From assembly GCA_964345695.1 (NCBI GenBank), contig CAYFSC010000079.1, forward strand, positions 1 to 13,672: 13,672 nt of DNA. Direction: 5' to 3'. Made by a program: the position numbers and the translations under genes. Under the pieces are notes generated by a model. It ran no database searches. It worked only from the letters and a program-made list of their open reading frames with translations, and was not told the origin of the DNA. This document shows, one piece after another, positions 5,744 through 13,670 of this stretch (positions within the stretch are counted from its first letter, which is position 1; each line of letters starts with the position of its first letter). The stretch comes from CAYFSC01 sp964345695. Its GTDB lineage: Bacteria; Bacteroidota; Rhodothermia; Rhodothermales; Salinibacteraceae.

Positions 5744-8700
5744 TCAGTTTCCGGATTGCTGCTGCTGAAGAAGCTCGAAGTAGCGCTTGATGAGCTCTTC
5801 GTAGTCCGGCGCGTAGCCGCTTTCGAGGGCGCGGATGAGGTCGCGGCGCAGCGTCTCGGCCTGCTCCTGTGGCGACAGCTCGTCCGGGCTCTCGGGGTTG
5901 AAGATCTCTTCGGACGTACGGCCTTTGCGCTCCTGCTTCTTGCCCTGCGTGCGAAGCGACTTCTGGGCCTGCAGCATGCGCGTGAGAATCTGCCGCTGCC
6001 GATCCAGGGTGCGACGATCCTGCCGCCCCTGCTGCAGCTCTTGGATGGTCTCCTCCATCTGCTCCGCGATCTTGTTCAAGTCGCCCAGGATCTGGTCGGC
6101 ATTGGCGCCGCCTTCCTTCGCAAGATCCTGCAGCTCCTGCTGGATGCGCTGCTGCTGTTTGGCCAGCTGCTGCAGCCGCTCCTGCTGGTCGGTCGACAGG
6201 CGGTTTCCTTGCACGTCGTTGAGGAACTGCTGAATCTGCCGGTTGAGCTTCTGCTGCTGCCCGGACATCTGCTGCATCTGTTGCATCATCTGCTGCATCG
6301 ACATGCCGCTGCCCGACCCAGAGGCGTTCTGCATCTGGCTGAGCAGGTCGGACAGCATGAGGGCCAGCTCGTTCAGGTGCATCATCGACCCCTTCTGGTG
6401 GCTGCTGGCCTGCGGGGCGCTGCGCTCGCTGAGGGTGGAGGTGGCGCTTTCCATCTCGCGTAGGGCGTTGCCCGTTTCTTCCTGCACCTTCCGCGACATC
6501 TGAGGGATCCGGCGGGCCAGCTTCTGGAGGGAGTCGCTGACGGTCTGCAGGCCGGTGGAGAGGTCCTTCTGGTCCTGGGCGTACTGCCGTAGGGTTGGCG
6601 AACTGGAGGACAACTCGCCGACGGTCTGCCGGAGCGACTCCTGCTCCTGCGACAGCCGGAGGATGTTGTCGAGAGCGCTCTGCAGGCCGGCCATGTTGAT
6701 CTGCATCTGCTGGCCCTGCATGCCCTTCTTCATCTGCTGGAGCTGCTGCTGCATCTGCTGGAGCTGCTGCTGCATCTGCTGCTGGCCCTGCTGGGCGTCG
6801 TTCATCTGCTGCTGCCGAAGCTGCTGGGCGTTCTTCTGCATCTGCTTCGGCAGGTCCTGCTGCTGCATCTGCTGTTGCATCTGCTGCATCTGCTGCTGCG
6901 GCGACTGGGGGACGTCCTTCATCTCCTGGGCCGCCTCCTGCATCTCTTTCATGAGCTCGCGCATGCGCTCGGCGGCGCGCTCCTGCTCGCGGGCAAGGTC
7001 CTCGTTCGCCGCCTGCTGATCGGTGGTTAGCGAGTCGGACTGCTGGCGTCTGGCTTCCGGATCCTGGGATTCAGAATCAGAAGCCGAGGTCTGAGTGGAG
7101 TCGCGGGCTTGGCCTTCCGCCTCCTCTTCCGAGGGGTTGTTCTCCTTCGGATCCTGCGGCTGGCGCCCAGTCGAATCCTTCGGTTCCCCGCTTTCGGATT
7201 CCTCCTCTGCAGACTTCGCGTCCTGCTTGCGCTTCTTGGTTTCCTCGGCGAGCTGCTTCTCGACGTCGCTGAGCTCGCCGGTCCGACGCGCCATCTCTTC
7301 GAGCTTCTGCTGCGCCTTCAGGTTCTTGAACAGGTCCATGGCGCGCTGCAGGCGCTGCTGGTACTGCTGCTCGTTGAACTCAAAGTCTTCCATGGCCTTC
7401 TGCATCTGCCGCATGTCCATGTTCTTCATGGACTCCTGCAGCTTCTTCAGGGCCTTTTGCAGCTCGGGCGAGTTGATTTCCTCAATCACGCGCTGCAGCT
7501 CCTGGTACTTCTGAGCCGTCTCCGGGCTCGTCAGGTTCTCCTCCTGCATCTGCTGCGTGATCTGCTGCATCTGCTGCGAGAGCTGCTCCACCTTCTCATC
7601 CAGGCTGTTCTGCTTCTCCTGGATCTGTTTGAGCTGGCGCTGGTCCTCCCAGTCGGCCTGCTGCTTGCTGCGCAGTTCGTTGCGCAGCTCGCGGAACTGC
7701 CGGTCGACCTCCTCTGCGTCCCGTTGCAGATCCTGCATCTGCGTTTCGGCCTCCTGCTGCTCCTCGTTCAGCTGCTCGAAGGATTCGGCAAGAGAGGGAA
7801 GGCGCAGGCGCTGCTTGGCCGTGCTGGCGGCCTTGTAGCCCGCCACGGCGTCGTTGTCCCACACCCGCACGTAATACTCCACGACATCGCCCGGCACGAG
7901 GTCGAGACCGCTGTCCTGTGCGAGCAGCCAGTCGAACACCACCTCCTGGTCGAGCGTGCGCGGACGCTCCATCGGCATCTCCATGGAGGTGAACTCCGTC
8001 TGCGGCTCGCCGAAGCGCTGTTCAGCCAGGCGGAAGTAGAGCCGCAGTTGCGAGAATCCAAAGTCGTCGCTGAGGCGGAGGCGCAGCTGCTTCACGAGGT
8101 CATCGTCGACGGTGGCCTCCGACTCGGGGGCAAGGAAGGAGACGGACGGCTGCGCGTCGGCCCGGAGGGCGATGTCGTACCGAATGGGGTCGCGGTTGCG
8201 CACGTCCTCGGTGCTTCGCAGTCGCAGCGAGTACGTGCCCTCTCTCCGGATGGTAAAGCTCCCCGACGCCGTTCCGCCGCTCACGGTCAGCGGAACCTCG
8301 CGGCCGTCGTCGAACCGCAGGATGGCCTGCTCCACCTCGGGCCCCCCGAGCGTGGCCTCGACCGACACGCGGGTGCCCGGCAGTCCGGTAACGTTGCCGA
8401 CGTTGGGGTCGAGCGTACGGGTGGGGAGGCCGGTGTAGGAGGGCGGGCTGGCCTTCACCTGCAGAGAGCGCACGAGAGGACGGGCCATGACCTCGACATC
8501 GTACCAGGCGGTTTGTACGGGATCGGCCTGGATGCGGTACTGCATCGCCTCGCGAAGGCCGGCGATCGTGTGCCGGTACACTCCTTCAGAGTCGGCGGCC
8601 ACCGAGACGGTTTCCACCCGCTGCTCGCCCCGCGCCTGCGTCTCGAGGACCACCCGGTCGGGCCTCTCGCCGGCGGCGTGCACGGTCACCTGCAGCGAGT

Positions 8701-9349
8701 CGCCCTTCACGAGGCGCACGTTGCCGGGCTGAACGGCAAGCTGGAAGGGAGCCGGGCGCTGAAAGTGCGTCTGAGGTGCCAGCAGCCGCTCGGACGCACC
8801 GAGAAACGTGGAGGGGGCGACCAGTAGAAAGGCCAGCACACCCACCACCGGCAGCGTCGCCAGCCGAACTGCTCTGCGGGCTCGATCGAAGTCCTCGATC
8901 TCCTCGAAGGGAACCGACCGGATGTCTTCGGCCAGGCGCTGCACGGCGTGGTCCACCAGTGGCGCCGGCGCGTGACTGCGCTGTCCCTCGGCCAACTGCA
9001 GCAGGTTGAGCAGGCGATCCGAAACCTCGGGATAGGCCGCACCGATGGTACGTGCAATCTGCTCCTCCGGCGGCTCCGGCACCAGCCCCAGCAGGCGTCC
9101 CAGCGGCTTGGCGAGGTACAGACCGATAACCGCCACCGTCACGCCGCCAATCACGAGGGCCAGTGCGGTGCGCGGCGTGGTCCCGAGCCAAAGCCCGGCC
9201 TCCACGGCCACGCTCAGCAGCCACACGGCGGCCAGGGTTCCTACCAGAACCGCCGCCCCGAAGGCAGCATCGGCCAGCGTGACGCGGCGGATCGTACGCT
9301 TGATGCGAGCGCGGAGGCGGTCGACCAGGCGGGCAGTTTGCTCGCTCAT
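5744..9349 (-). CDS. DUF4175-like membrane protein with long Q/M-rich coiled-coil half
   Basis: I chose the ATG at 9349 (MSEQTARLVDRLRARIKR), giving 1,201 residues; an in-frame ATG at 9418 only adds an arginine- and proline-rich tail. Hydrophobic segments at about residues 27-50, 62-80 and 164-185 are probable membrane helices, with a cytosolic-looking loop (EPPEEQIARTIGAAYPEVSDRLLNLLQL) between the second and third. Residues of about 190-510 are beta-rich and Ig-like (for example the segment around PPSYTGLPTRTLDPN). From about 520 to the end the protein is alpha-helical coiled coil. It is interrupted by an acidic S/E/D/Q linker (about 696-776) and contains Q/M-rich blocks at about 815-883 and 1016-1034. 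The architecture fits DUF4175 proteins of Bacteroidota and Alphaproteobacteria, whose function is not established. The large C-terminal part should be periplasmic if three helices are correct. It stands alone, divergent from a lipoprotein gene that also encodes a coiled coil. Confidence 0.82.
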   Translation of the reverse strand: MSEQTARLVDRLRARIKRTIRRVTLADAAFGAAVLVGTLAAVWLLSVAVEAGLWLGTTPRTALALVIGGVTVAVIGLYLAKPLGRLLGLVPEPPEEQIARTIGAAYPEVSDRLLNLLQLAEGQRSHAPAPLVDHAVQRLAEDIRSVPFEEIEDFDRARRAVRLATLPVVGVLAFLLVAPSTFLGASERLLAPQTHFQRPAPFQLAVQPGNVRLVKGDSLQVTVHAAGERPDRVVLETQARGEQRVETVSVAADSEGVYRHTIAGLREAMQYRIQADPVQTAWYDVEVMARPLVRSLQVKASPPSYTGLPTRTLDPNVGNVTGLPGTRVSVEATLGGPEVEQAILRFDDGREVPLTVSGGTASGSFTIRREGTYSLRLRSTEDVRNRDPIRYDIALRADAQPSVSFLAPESEATVDDDLVKQLRLRLSDDFGFSQLRLYFRLAEQRFGEPQTEFTSMEMPMERPRTLDQEVVFDWLLAQDSGLDLVPGDVVEYYVRVWDNDAVAGYKAASTAKQRLRLPSLAESFEQLNEEQQEAETQMQDLQRDAEEVDRQFRELRNELRSKQQADWEDQRQLKQIQEKQNSLDEKVEQLSQQMQQITQQMQEENLTSPETAQKYQELQRVIEEINSPELQKALKKLQESMKNMDMRQMQKAMEDFEFNEQQYQQRLQRAMDLFKNLKAQQKLEEMARRTGELSDVEKQLAEETKKRKQDAKSAEEESESGEPKDSTGRQPQDPKENNPSEEEAEGQARDSTQTSASDSESQDPEARRQQSDSLTTDQQAANEDLAREQERAAERMRELMKEMQEAAQEMKDVPQSPQQQMQQMQQQMQQQDLPKQMQKNAQQLRQQQMNDAQQGQQQMQQQLQQMQQQLQQMKKGMQGQQMQINMAGLQSALDNILRLSQEQESLRQTVGELSSSSPTLRQYAQDQKDLSTGLQTVSDSLQKLARRIPQMSRKVQEETGNALREMESATSTLSERSAPQASSHQKGSMMHLNELALMLSDLLSQMQNASGSGSGMSMQQMMQQMQQMSGQQQKLNRQIQQFLNDVQGNRLSTDQQERLQQLAKQQQRIQQELQDLAKEGGANADQILGDLNKIAEQMEETIQELQQGRQDRRTLDRQRQILTRMLQAQKSLRTQGKKQERKGRTSEEIFNPESPDELSPQEQAETLRRDLIRALESGYAPDYEELIKRYFELLQQQQSGN
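6731..6781 (-). repeat. 21-bp tandem repeat encoding one coiled-coil heptad
   Basis: Inside the DUF4175 gene the 21 bases at 6731-6751 are repeated exactly at 6752-6772, and the first nine bases recur at 6773-6781. On the coding strand each unit gives seven residues of the QQQLQQM type. The repeat period therefore equals one coiled-coil heptad, so copy number could change without a frameshift. Confidence 0.85.
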
Positions 9350-9670
9350 GAAACCAGCGTTCAATGGTGAGACGGGACGGACCGGCGCGAGACGACGCGA
9401 CACTCGAACTCGCGGCACATCGTGACGTACCTCCCCTGTCGGTGGGTGTTTCTCTGAACGTTCACGGACGCAACGGTCGCCGAGCCCGGTCGTGAAAAGC
9501 CGGCAACAAGATGAGTGAAAAAGGACGGAAGACCGGTGCCGGTGCGTGACAACAAGCCAATGCGACGTGACATTAGAACACTGCGGTCTTGCTCACGCCT
9601 TCCCCGTCCCTGTTTCCCGACGTCTGAGCAACCGCCTCTTTCGATTCCCCGACGCAGCCTCCGAATTTCG
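9350..9670. promoter_or_regulatory. Divergent intergenic region with a 10-bp palindrome
   Basis: The 321 bp between the divergent DUF4175 and lipoprotein starts should hold promoters for both. I cannot assign -35/-10 boxes with confidence. The clearest element is the perfect palindrome TGAACGTTCA at 9455-9464, near the middle, whose core GAACGTTC recurs in the non-coding right end at 13497-13504. It could be an operator half-site pair. No small gene is evident. Confidence 0.35.
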
Positions 9671-10219
9671 ATGCTCCTCTTCCGTCGCCTTGCGGTCGTC
9701 GTTCCACTCCTTGGATTCTTGCTTCTCACCGGATGCCGCACGTACGGCGGCTACGGCTCAGAGGAAGCGACCTACACCCAGATGCAGGAGGCCAACCGTC
9801 GCTTCTCCGACCAGCTGGAGCGCGCAAAGACGGATCTAGAGATGCTCCGGCAGGCGGCCGATACGAACGAGGCGCTGCAGCCGATGGCCCAGCGCTTTGC
9901 CGACATGGTGCGCACCCACGAAGAACGCCTTGCCGAGCATGAAGAGATCGTCGCCTCTATGAGTGCCGACAACAGCTATCGCGCCCTGCACAGCGCTTAC
10001 GGCACGCTCATTACCGAGGCCCGGCTCATGCGCAAGCAGTACAACCGGGTCGTCAACAACGTCCGAGCTACCGTTCGCGGCACTGCCCTGCATCCCGACG
10101 AACAGCCCGCCAAGAGCGCCTACTACATCGCACCGCTCGCGTACGCCCAAGCTGAAAACCGGCAGCCCCTCACCATGCAGGACGCCTTGCGCGCCCCTTC
10201 GCAGGGCCCTTCGCGTTGA
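9671..10219 (+). CDS. Small coiled-coil lipoprotein
   Basis: The frame is open from 9515, but the ATG at 9671 gives a standard lipoprotein signal: MLLFRR, a V/L/F core and LLTGC, with the lipid Cys at residue 22 of 182. The mature part starts RTYGGYGSEEATYTQ. Residues of about 36-100 are strongly helical and charged (for example ANRRFSDQLERAKTDLEML and RTHEERLAEHEEIVASM) and probably form a coiled coil. Residues 105-137 form another helix, and the tail is P/Q-rich and disordered. I do not recognise a named family; it resembles generic Lpp-like or spacer lipoproteins only in layout. It is probably envelope-anchored. It is transcribed away from the DUF4175 gene and is followed by a strong hairpin 36 bp after the stop, so it is likely monocistronic. 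No Shine-Dalgarno is visible. Confidence 0.8.
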   Translation: MLLFRRLAVVVPLLGFLLLTGCRTYGGYGSEEATYTQMQEANRRFSDQLERAKTDLEMLRQAADTNEALQPMAQRFADMVRTHEERLAEHEEIVASMSADNSYRALHSAYGTLITEARLMRKQYNRVVNNVRATVRGTALHPDEQPAKSAYYIAPLAYAQAENRQPLTMQDALRAPSQGPSR

Positions 10220-10255
10220 GGGCGGATATCATCACGGACACCATCGTGCTTCCCT

Positions 10256-10297
10256 CACGCAAGGGGTGCAGGTCTGTCGCCTGCACCCTTCGTGTTT
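10256..10297 (+). terminator. Hairpin terminator of the coiled-coil lipoprotein gene
   Basis: CACG, AAG and GGTGCAGG (10256-10272) pair with CCTGCACC, CTT and CGTG (10280-10294), forming a 15-bp stem with two single-base bulges on the left arm and a 7-base loop TCTGTCG. TTT follows directly. It begins 36 bp after the lipoprotein stop codon. The T run is short, but the stem is by far the strongest inverted repeat I found in the window. Confidence 0.75.
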
Positions 10298-10357
10298 GAC
10301 GTTGGCCTCGACCGGCTCTCGGTGCGCGGTGCAACAGACCCGGTTGGAGGTGCTCTT

Positions 10358-10389
10358 GTCGTGAACGGGAAGTCCCGCGTCGTGAACGG
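10358..10389. promoter_or_regulatory. 11-bp direct repeat at 21-bp spacing with central palindrome
   Basis: GTCGTGAACGG occurs at 10358-10368 and 10379-10389, exactly 21 bp apart, which is two helical turns. Between and overlapping them is CGGGAAGTCCCG, with 5-bp inverted arms. The element lies about 200 bp before the TonB-dependent receptor start and after the preceding terminator, where an operator would be expected. A weak TTGGCA with an 18-base spacer to CATGTT (10391-10420) follows it. The binding protein is unknown. Confidence 0.45.
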
Positions 10390-10588
10390 TTTGGCAACGA
10401 GACAAAACATCCTGCATGTTAAAACGGATACTTTCCCGGATCGCCTCCCCACCGACGAAGGGTCCGGGGTCTAGAGCGCTGCTGGAGCGTGCGTGTGCCG
10501 CGGACCGATGTGCGGTACGGGTCGTCGTGCATGCCACCTCCCGATGGCTTCAAACTCTCGCTGGTCTCAAAACAGACACGAACGCCTC

Positions 10589-12844
10589 ATGCGATTGCTG
10601 CGATGGATGATGGCTTTCGCGCTGGTCGGGATGGCGACAGGCGCCTACACAGTCTGCGCGCAGGACACACCCTCGACGCTGCGCGGACGAGTCGTGGATC
10701 GGTCCACAGACCGGCCCATCCGCCAGGCCAACGTCGTGGCCGAGCGCGACGGGCAGCGCTGGGGCGCCAGCACCGACTCGACCGGGCGCTTCCGGATTCG
10801 GGTGCCCGCCGGCCGCTATCGCCTCGTCGTCTCGGTGGTGGGGTACCAGCCCCGGGCGGAATCCGTAACGGTGGAGGCAGGGAAGGCGCGATCGCTGACG
10901 GTCCGCCTCGCCCCGCGCTCCTACACGCTGAACGAGGTTGTCGTCAGCGGGGCACAGGCGTCGCAGGAGGGCGCCACGGGAACCATCCAGCGCGTCGAGC
11001 CGCAGGCCCTGGAGCGTCAGGACGCCTCCGACGTCTCAGAGCTCGTCCAACTGATCCCTGCCACGCACGTCGCGACCAACTCGCGCGGGCAGACGATCCT
11101 CTATTTTCGCAACGCGGGCGACCGGCAGGTGGGGCAGTTCTTCGACGGCGCGCTCCTTAACATTCCCTGGGACAACCGAGTCGACATCAGCCTCTTTCCG
11201 TCGAGCGTTGTCGGGGAGGTGACGGCGGCGAAGGGCGTCGTGCCGGTCGAGTACGGAACGAACGTAATCGGCGGCGCCGTCAACTTTCAGTCGCGCACTC
11301 TGGACCGCCCCGGACGCGAGACGGAGGTGGCGGGACAGGTTGGCTCGGCGGCGTTCCGGCAGGCCACAGTCACGCACCTGGGCCGCACCGGGGGGTGGGA
11401 CTACACGGTGGCTGGGCAGTACACCGAGCGCGGCAATCTGCCGCTGCCTGACGACGCCGACCTGTCGTTCAGCCAGCCTGGCAACGACCGCCGGGTGAAC
11501 ACCGACCGGCAGCTGTTGAGCGGATTCGCGCGCGGCAGCTACCGGTTCGAGAGTGGCGCGCAACTGGCGGTGACGGCCATGCACTTCGACGCAGAGAAGG
11601 GGATAGCGCCCGAGAGCCACGTCGATCCGGCGGTCACCAGCGTGCGCTACTGGCGATACCCGCGGTGGCGCAAGTCGGTGCTCATTGCCAGCGGCGAGGC
11701 CACCCTGGGGGCGCAAACGGCGCTCCGCGGCGCCGCGTGGGGCAGCCGGTTTGCGCAGGACATCTTCCAGTATCAGACGGTGCAGTACGAGGCGCTGGAT
11801 GAGGTGCAGGAGGACCGCGATCAGACGGGGGGGATTCGGCTCATCGGAACCCACCGGCTGCCGACGGGCACGCTTACGCTGTCGGTCAATGGCCTCACGA
11901 CACGGCACGAGCAGACGAACCGGCTGTTCGACGAAGGGCAGGCCCGTCCCGACTCGGTGATCACCTTCCGGCAGCACATCTTCAGCGTAGGCGGATCCTA
12001 CGAAGTGGAGATCACGCCGCGCCTGACGGCCTCGACCGGGGTCAGCTTCGACGGCACGGCTACCCCCGACACCGGTCCGTTCCCGGACCGCGATCCGTTC
12101 ACGGCGCTCGGATGGACCGCCGGCGTCTCCTACGATCTCGATGACACGTACCGGCTTCGTGCCTCCGGCGGGCGGAAGGGGCGGTTCCCCACCATGCGCG
12201 AACTGTTCGGGGCCGCCCTGGGCAAGTTCGTCCCCAATCCCGACCTGCAGCCCGTCACGGCCTGGATTGGCGAGGTCGGCGTGGAGCGCCGGGGCGCCCG
12301 GTTTTCCGGAAGCGCGACGGCCTTCATCAACCGCGTGACCGACACCATTGACAAGCGCACCTTTCAAAGCGGACCCAACGAAGGCAAGGAACAGCGCATC
12401 AACCTCGACGGAAGCCGCGTCTACGGCGTCGAGACGACCGGGCGCTGGCAGATTGCGGAGGCCCTGCTGTTCGATGGCCATCTCACGTGGATGATTCCGC
12501 GCGGTCTCACGGGCGACGGCTCGCAGCCGCTCGACGAAAAGCCGGAGTGGCTGGGCACGGGAAGCTTGACCTACGATACGTCCTTCGGGCTCTCTTTCAT
12601 GGCGCAGGGCCGATACACGGCGGGCACCGAGACGCGCAACGAGCAGAACCAGTTCGTGGAGTTGCCCAACTCCCTCGTGCTCGATGCCCGCGCCGCCTAC
12701 GGCATCGACCGCTGGGTGCCAGATCTCGGCGGTGGCGAAGTGTTCGTGCGGGTGGACAACATCACCGACGAAGCGCGTTTCCTGCAACTGGGACTGCCGG
12801 GCCCGGGGCGCCAAATTCGCGCTGGGGTGTCGCTGTCGTTCTGA
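10589..12844 (+). CDS. TonB-dependent outer-membrane receptor with carboxypeptidase-regulatory-like N-domain
   Basis: The ATG at 10589 gives 751 residues with a signal peptide of about 25 residues (MRLLRWMMAF, hydrophobic core, VCAQ before DTPS). Residues 30-109 form a carboxypeptidase-regulatory-like beta domain (LRGRVVDRSTDRPIRQANV, GRYRLVVSVVGYQP). The plug domain follows at about 114-237, with LNEVVVSGAQ, the FFDGALLNIPWDNRVDI segment, and GVVPVEYGTNVIGGAVNF. The remaining 500 or so residues alternate beta-strands of a 22-strand barrel and end in RAGVSLSF, with the terminal Phe used by outer-membrane insertion machinery. The size fits receptors for siderophores, metals, cobalamin or similar ligands rather than the larger SusC type, and no SusD partner is present. 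The substrate cannot be told. Import requires TonB-ExbBD, which is not in the window. The open frame begins at 10493, but the extra residues are not signal-like. Confidence 0.92.
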   Translation: MRLLRWMMAFALVGMATGAYTVCAQDTPSTLRGRVVDRSTDRPIRQANVVAERDGQRWGASTDSTGRFRIRVPAGRYRLVVSVVGYQPRAESVTVEAGKARSLTVRLAPRSYTLNEVVVSGAQASQEGATGTIQRVEPQALERQDASDVSELVQLIPATHVATNSRGQTILYFRNAGDRQVGQFFDGALLNIPWDNRVDISLFPSSVVGEVTAAKGVVPVEYGTNVIGGAVNFQSRTLDRPGRETEVAGQVGSAAFRQATVTHLGRTGGWDYTVAGQYTERGNLPLPDDADLSFSQPGNDRRVNTDRQLLSGFARGSYRFESGAQLAVTAMHFDAEKGIAPESHVDPAVTSVRYWRYPRWRKSVLIASGEATLGAQTALRGAAWGSRFAQDIFQYQTVQYEALDEVQEDRDQTGGIRLIGTHRLPTGTLTLSVNGLTTRHEQTNRLFDEGQARPDSVITFRQHIFSVGGSYEVEITPRLTASTGVSFDGTATPDTGPFPDRDPFTALGWTAGVSYDLDDTYRLRASGGRKGRFPTMRELFGAALGKFVPNPDLQPVTAWIGEVGVERRGARFSGSATAFINRVTDTIDKRTFQSGPNEGKEQRINLDGSRVYGVETTGRWQIAEALLFDGHLTWMIPRGLTGDGSQPLDEKPEWLGTGSLTYDTSFGLSFMAQGRYTAGTETRNEQNQFVELPNSLVLDARAAYGIDRWVPDLGGGEVFVRVDNITDEARFLQLGLPGPGRQIRAGVSLSF

Positions 12845-12991
12845 CGACGCTCCTGGGGTCTGGGCTGTGAGAGGCTGCCTGATCCGCCGGTGCGGCCTCC
12901 CCATCCTCCGCGGCGACCGCCACCTCGCTTCCCGGTAGAACGGCTGACGCACGGCCTTGCGTTCGTCCTGATCCTATGCACCCGGCTCCCG

Positions 12992-13402
12992 ATGCGTGCT
13001 TTCCTCGTGGCCCTCTCAACGATCCTGCTGGCCCTGAGCACCGGATGCTCGAGCCCGACGCGCCCGGCGGACAATCCGGATGCGTACCGGCGGTTGATGC
13101 AGCTGGCGGGAGCCGAAGCGCGCTCGCGGGGCGACTCGACGTTCCTCTGGCTCCGCAACCCGCAGAACGCAGAAGCGCGATCCCTGATGCTCGACCTCGG
13201 CCTCGACTATGTCCGCTACGACCGCGTCGATGGGGTCGTTTGCGCGTGGGCCGGCGGCGGCATGGGGCCCGCAAAAGGATTCGTCTACCGTCTGCCCGGC
13301 GGCACCGTACCGACGGACTCGCTCGGAGAAGCATGTTATCGGTACGACACGTGCAGGGAGGAACCGGCCGCCGATGGATGGATCCGCTTCCGATGCGAGT
13401 GA
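12992..13402 (+). CDS. Small Cys-rich lipoprotein next to the TonB receptor
   Basis: The ATG at 12992 yields 136 residues starting with a lipoprotein signal: MRAFLVALSTILLALSTGC, with the lipid Cys at residue 19. The mature part begins SSPTRPADNPDAY and has a helical segment (31-47), then FLWLRNPQNAEARSLMLDLGLDYVRYD, a GVVCAWAGGGMGPAKGFVY stretch and a Cys-rich tail. Cysteines at 84, 115, 121 and 135 could form two disulfides. I do not recognise the family. The frame is open from 12890, but the upstream residues are P/R-rich and not signal-like. It follows the TonB-dependent receptor by 147 bp on the same strand, so cotranscription and a shared substrate are possible but unproven. No terminator is evident between them. 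No Shine-Dalgarno. Confidence 0.72.
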   Translation: MRAFLVALSTILLALSTGCSSPTRPADNPDAYRRLMQLAGAEARSRGDSTFLWLRNPQNAEARSLMLDLGLDYVRYDRVDGVVCAWAGGGMGPAKGFVYRLPGGTVPTDSLGEACYRYDTCREEPAADGWIRFRCE

Positions 13403-13431
13403 CTTCAGGGGACCTGTAGCGCCGAGGGGCA

Positions 13432-13632
13432 CTCGGGGATGGGTTCATGCATCCAGCACGGTCCCGTGCCTCCGGAGCGTTATCCCGTTTCACGTTGAAC
13501 GTTCTCGTGTTGCGAACGATCGGAACAAGGTCAGGGCGGTCGGCACCGGGTCGATCGTGGCGACAGTTCCATTCGGAAAACGTATTACCGAGGCGTGCAT
13601 AAATTCGTGAAGATAAAGCGCTCGGGGATGGG
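13432..13632. repeat. 12-bp direct repeat in the right-end non-coding region
   Basis: CTCGGGGATGGG occurs at 13432-13443 and 13621-13632, in the 270 bp after the last gene. I see no gene in this stretch. The spacing of 189 bp suggests no single binding site; it may be chance in G-rich sequence or part of a dispersed repeat. Confidence 0.5.
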
Positions 13633-13654
13633 CGTCTGGGAGTGTGGGGGCGGG
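13624..13654 (+). other. Candidate G-quadruplex
   Basis: Five G-runs of three or more (13624-13627, 13630-13632, 13638-13640, 13646-13650, 13652-13654) are separated by loops of 2, 5, 5 and 1 bases, satisfying the usual G3+N1-7 pattern. It lies in non-coding DNA close to the window edge. Confidence 0.55.
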
Positions 13655-13670
13655 AGAAAAACACCCACAC
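13642..13670. terminator. Hairpin at the extreme right edge
   Basis: GTGTGGG (13642-13648) pairs with CCCACAC (13664-13670) around a 15-base loop that contains AAAAA. No T run can be seen before the window ends, and it overlaps the G-rich tract, so its role is unclear. Confidence 0.3.

Larger units (their letters stand above)
10220..10588. other. Non-coding region upstream of TonB-dependent receptor gene
   Basis: This 369-bp interval holds the terminator of the preceding lipoprotein gene at its left and a repeat-containing candidate control region in its middle, both listed separately. The frame of the receptor is open from 10493, but the residues before 10589 do not look like an export signal. 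No small gene is convincing. Confidence 0.6.

Noticed and set aside
7109..8827. Long plus-strand open frame opposite the DUF4175 gene
   Set aside because: Its leucine-rich stretches come from CAG-rich codons read as CTG on the other strand; there is no coherent domain or start signal.
11036..12952. Long minus-strand open frame opposite the TonB-dependent receptor gene
   Set aside because: It is R/A/G/H-rich without domain motifs and is fully antisense to a clearly recognised receptor. GC-rich coding DNA commonly leaves such open antisense frames.
12949..12966. GACGCA/TGCGTT hairpin between the receptor and the small lipoprotein as terminator
   Set aside because: The 6-bp stem includes a wobble pair, has no T run and sits just before the lipoprotein start, so read-through seems equally likely.
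12762..13670. Minus-strand open frame across the right-end lipoprotein
   Set aside because: Very R/P/S-rich, no domain, and overlaps the end of the receptor gene and a lipoprotein with a good signal peptide.
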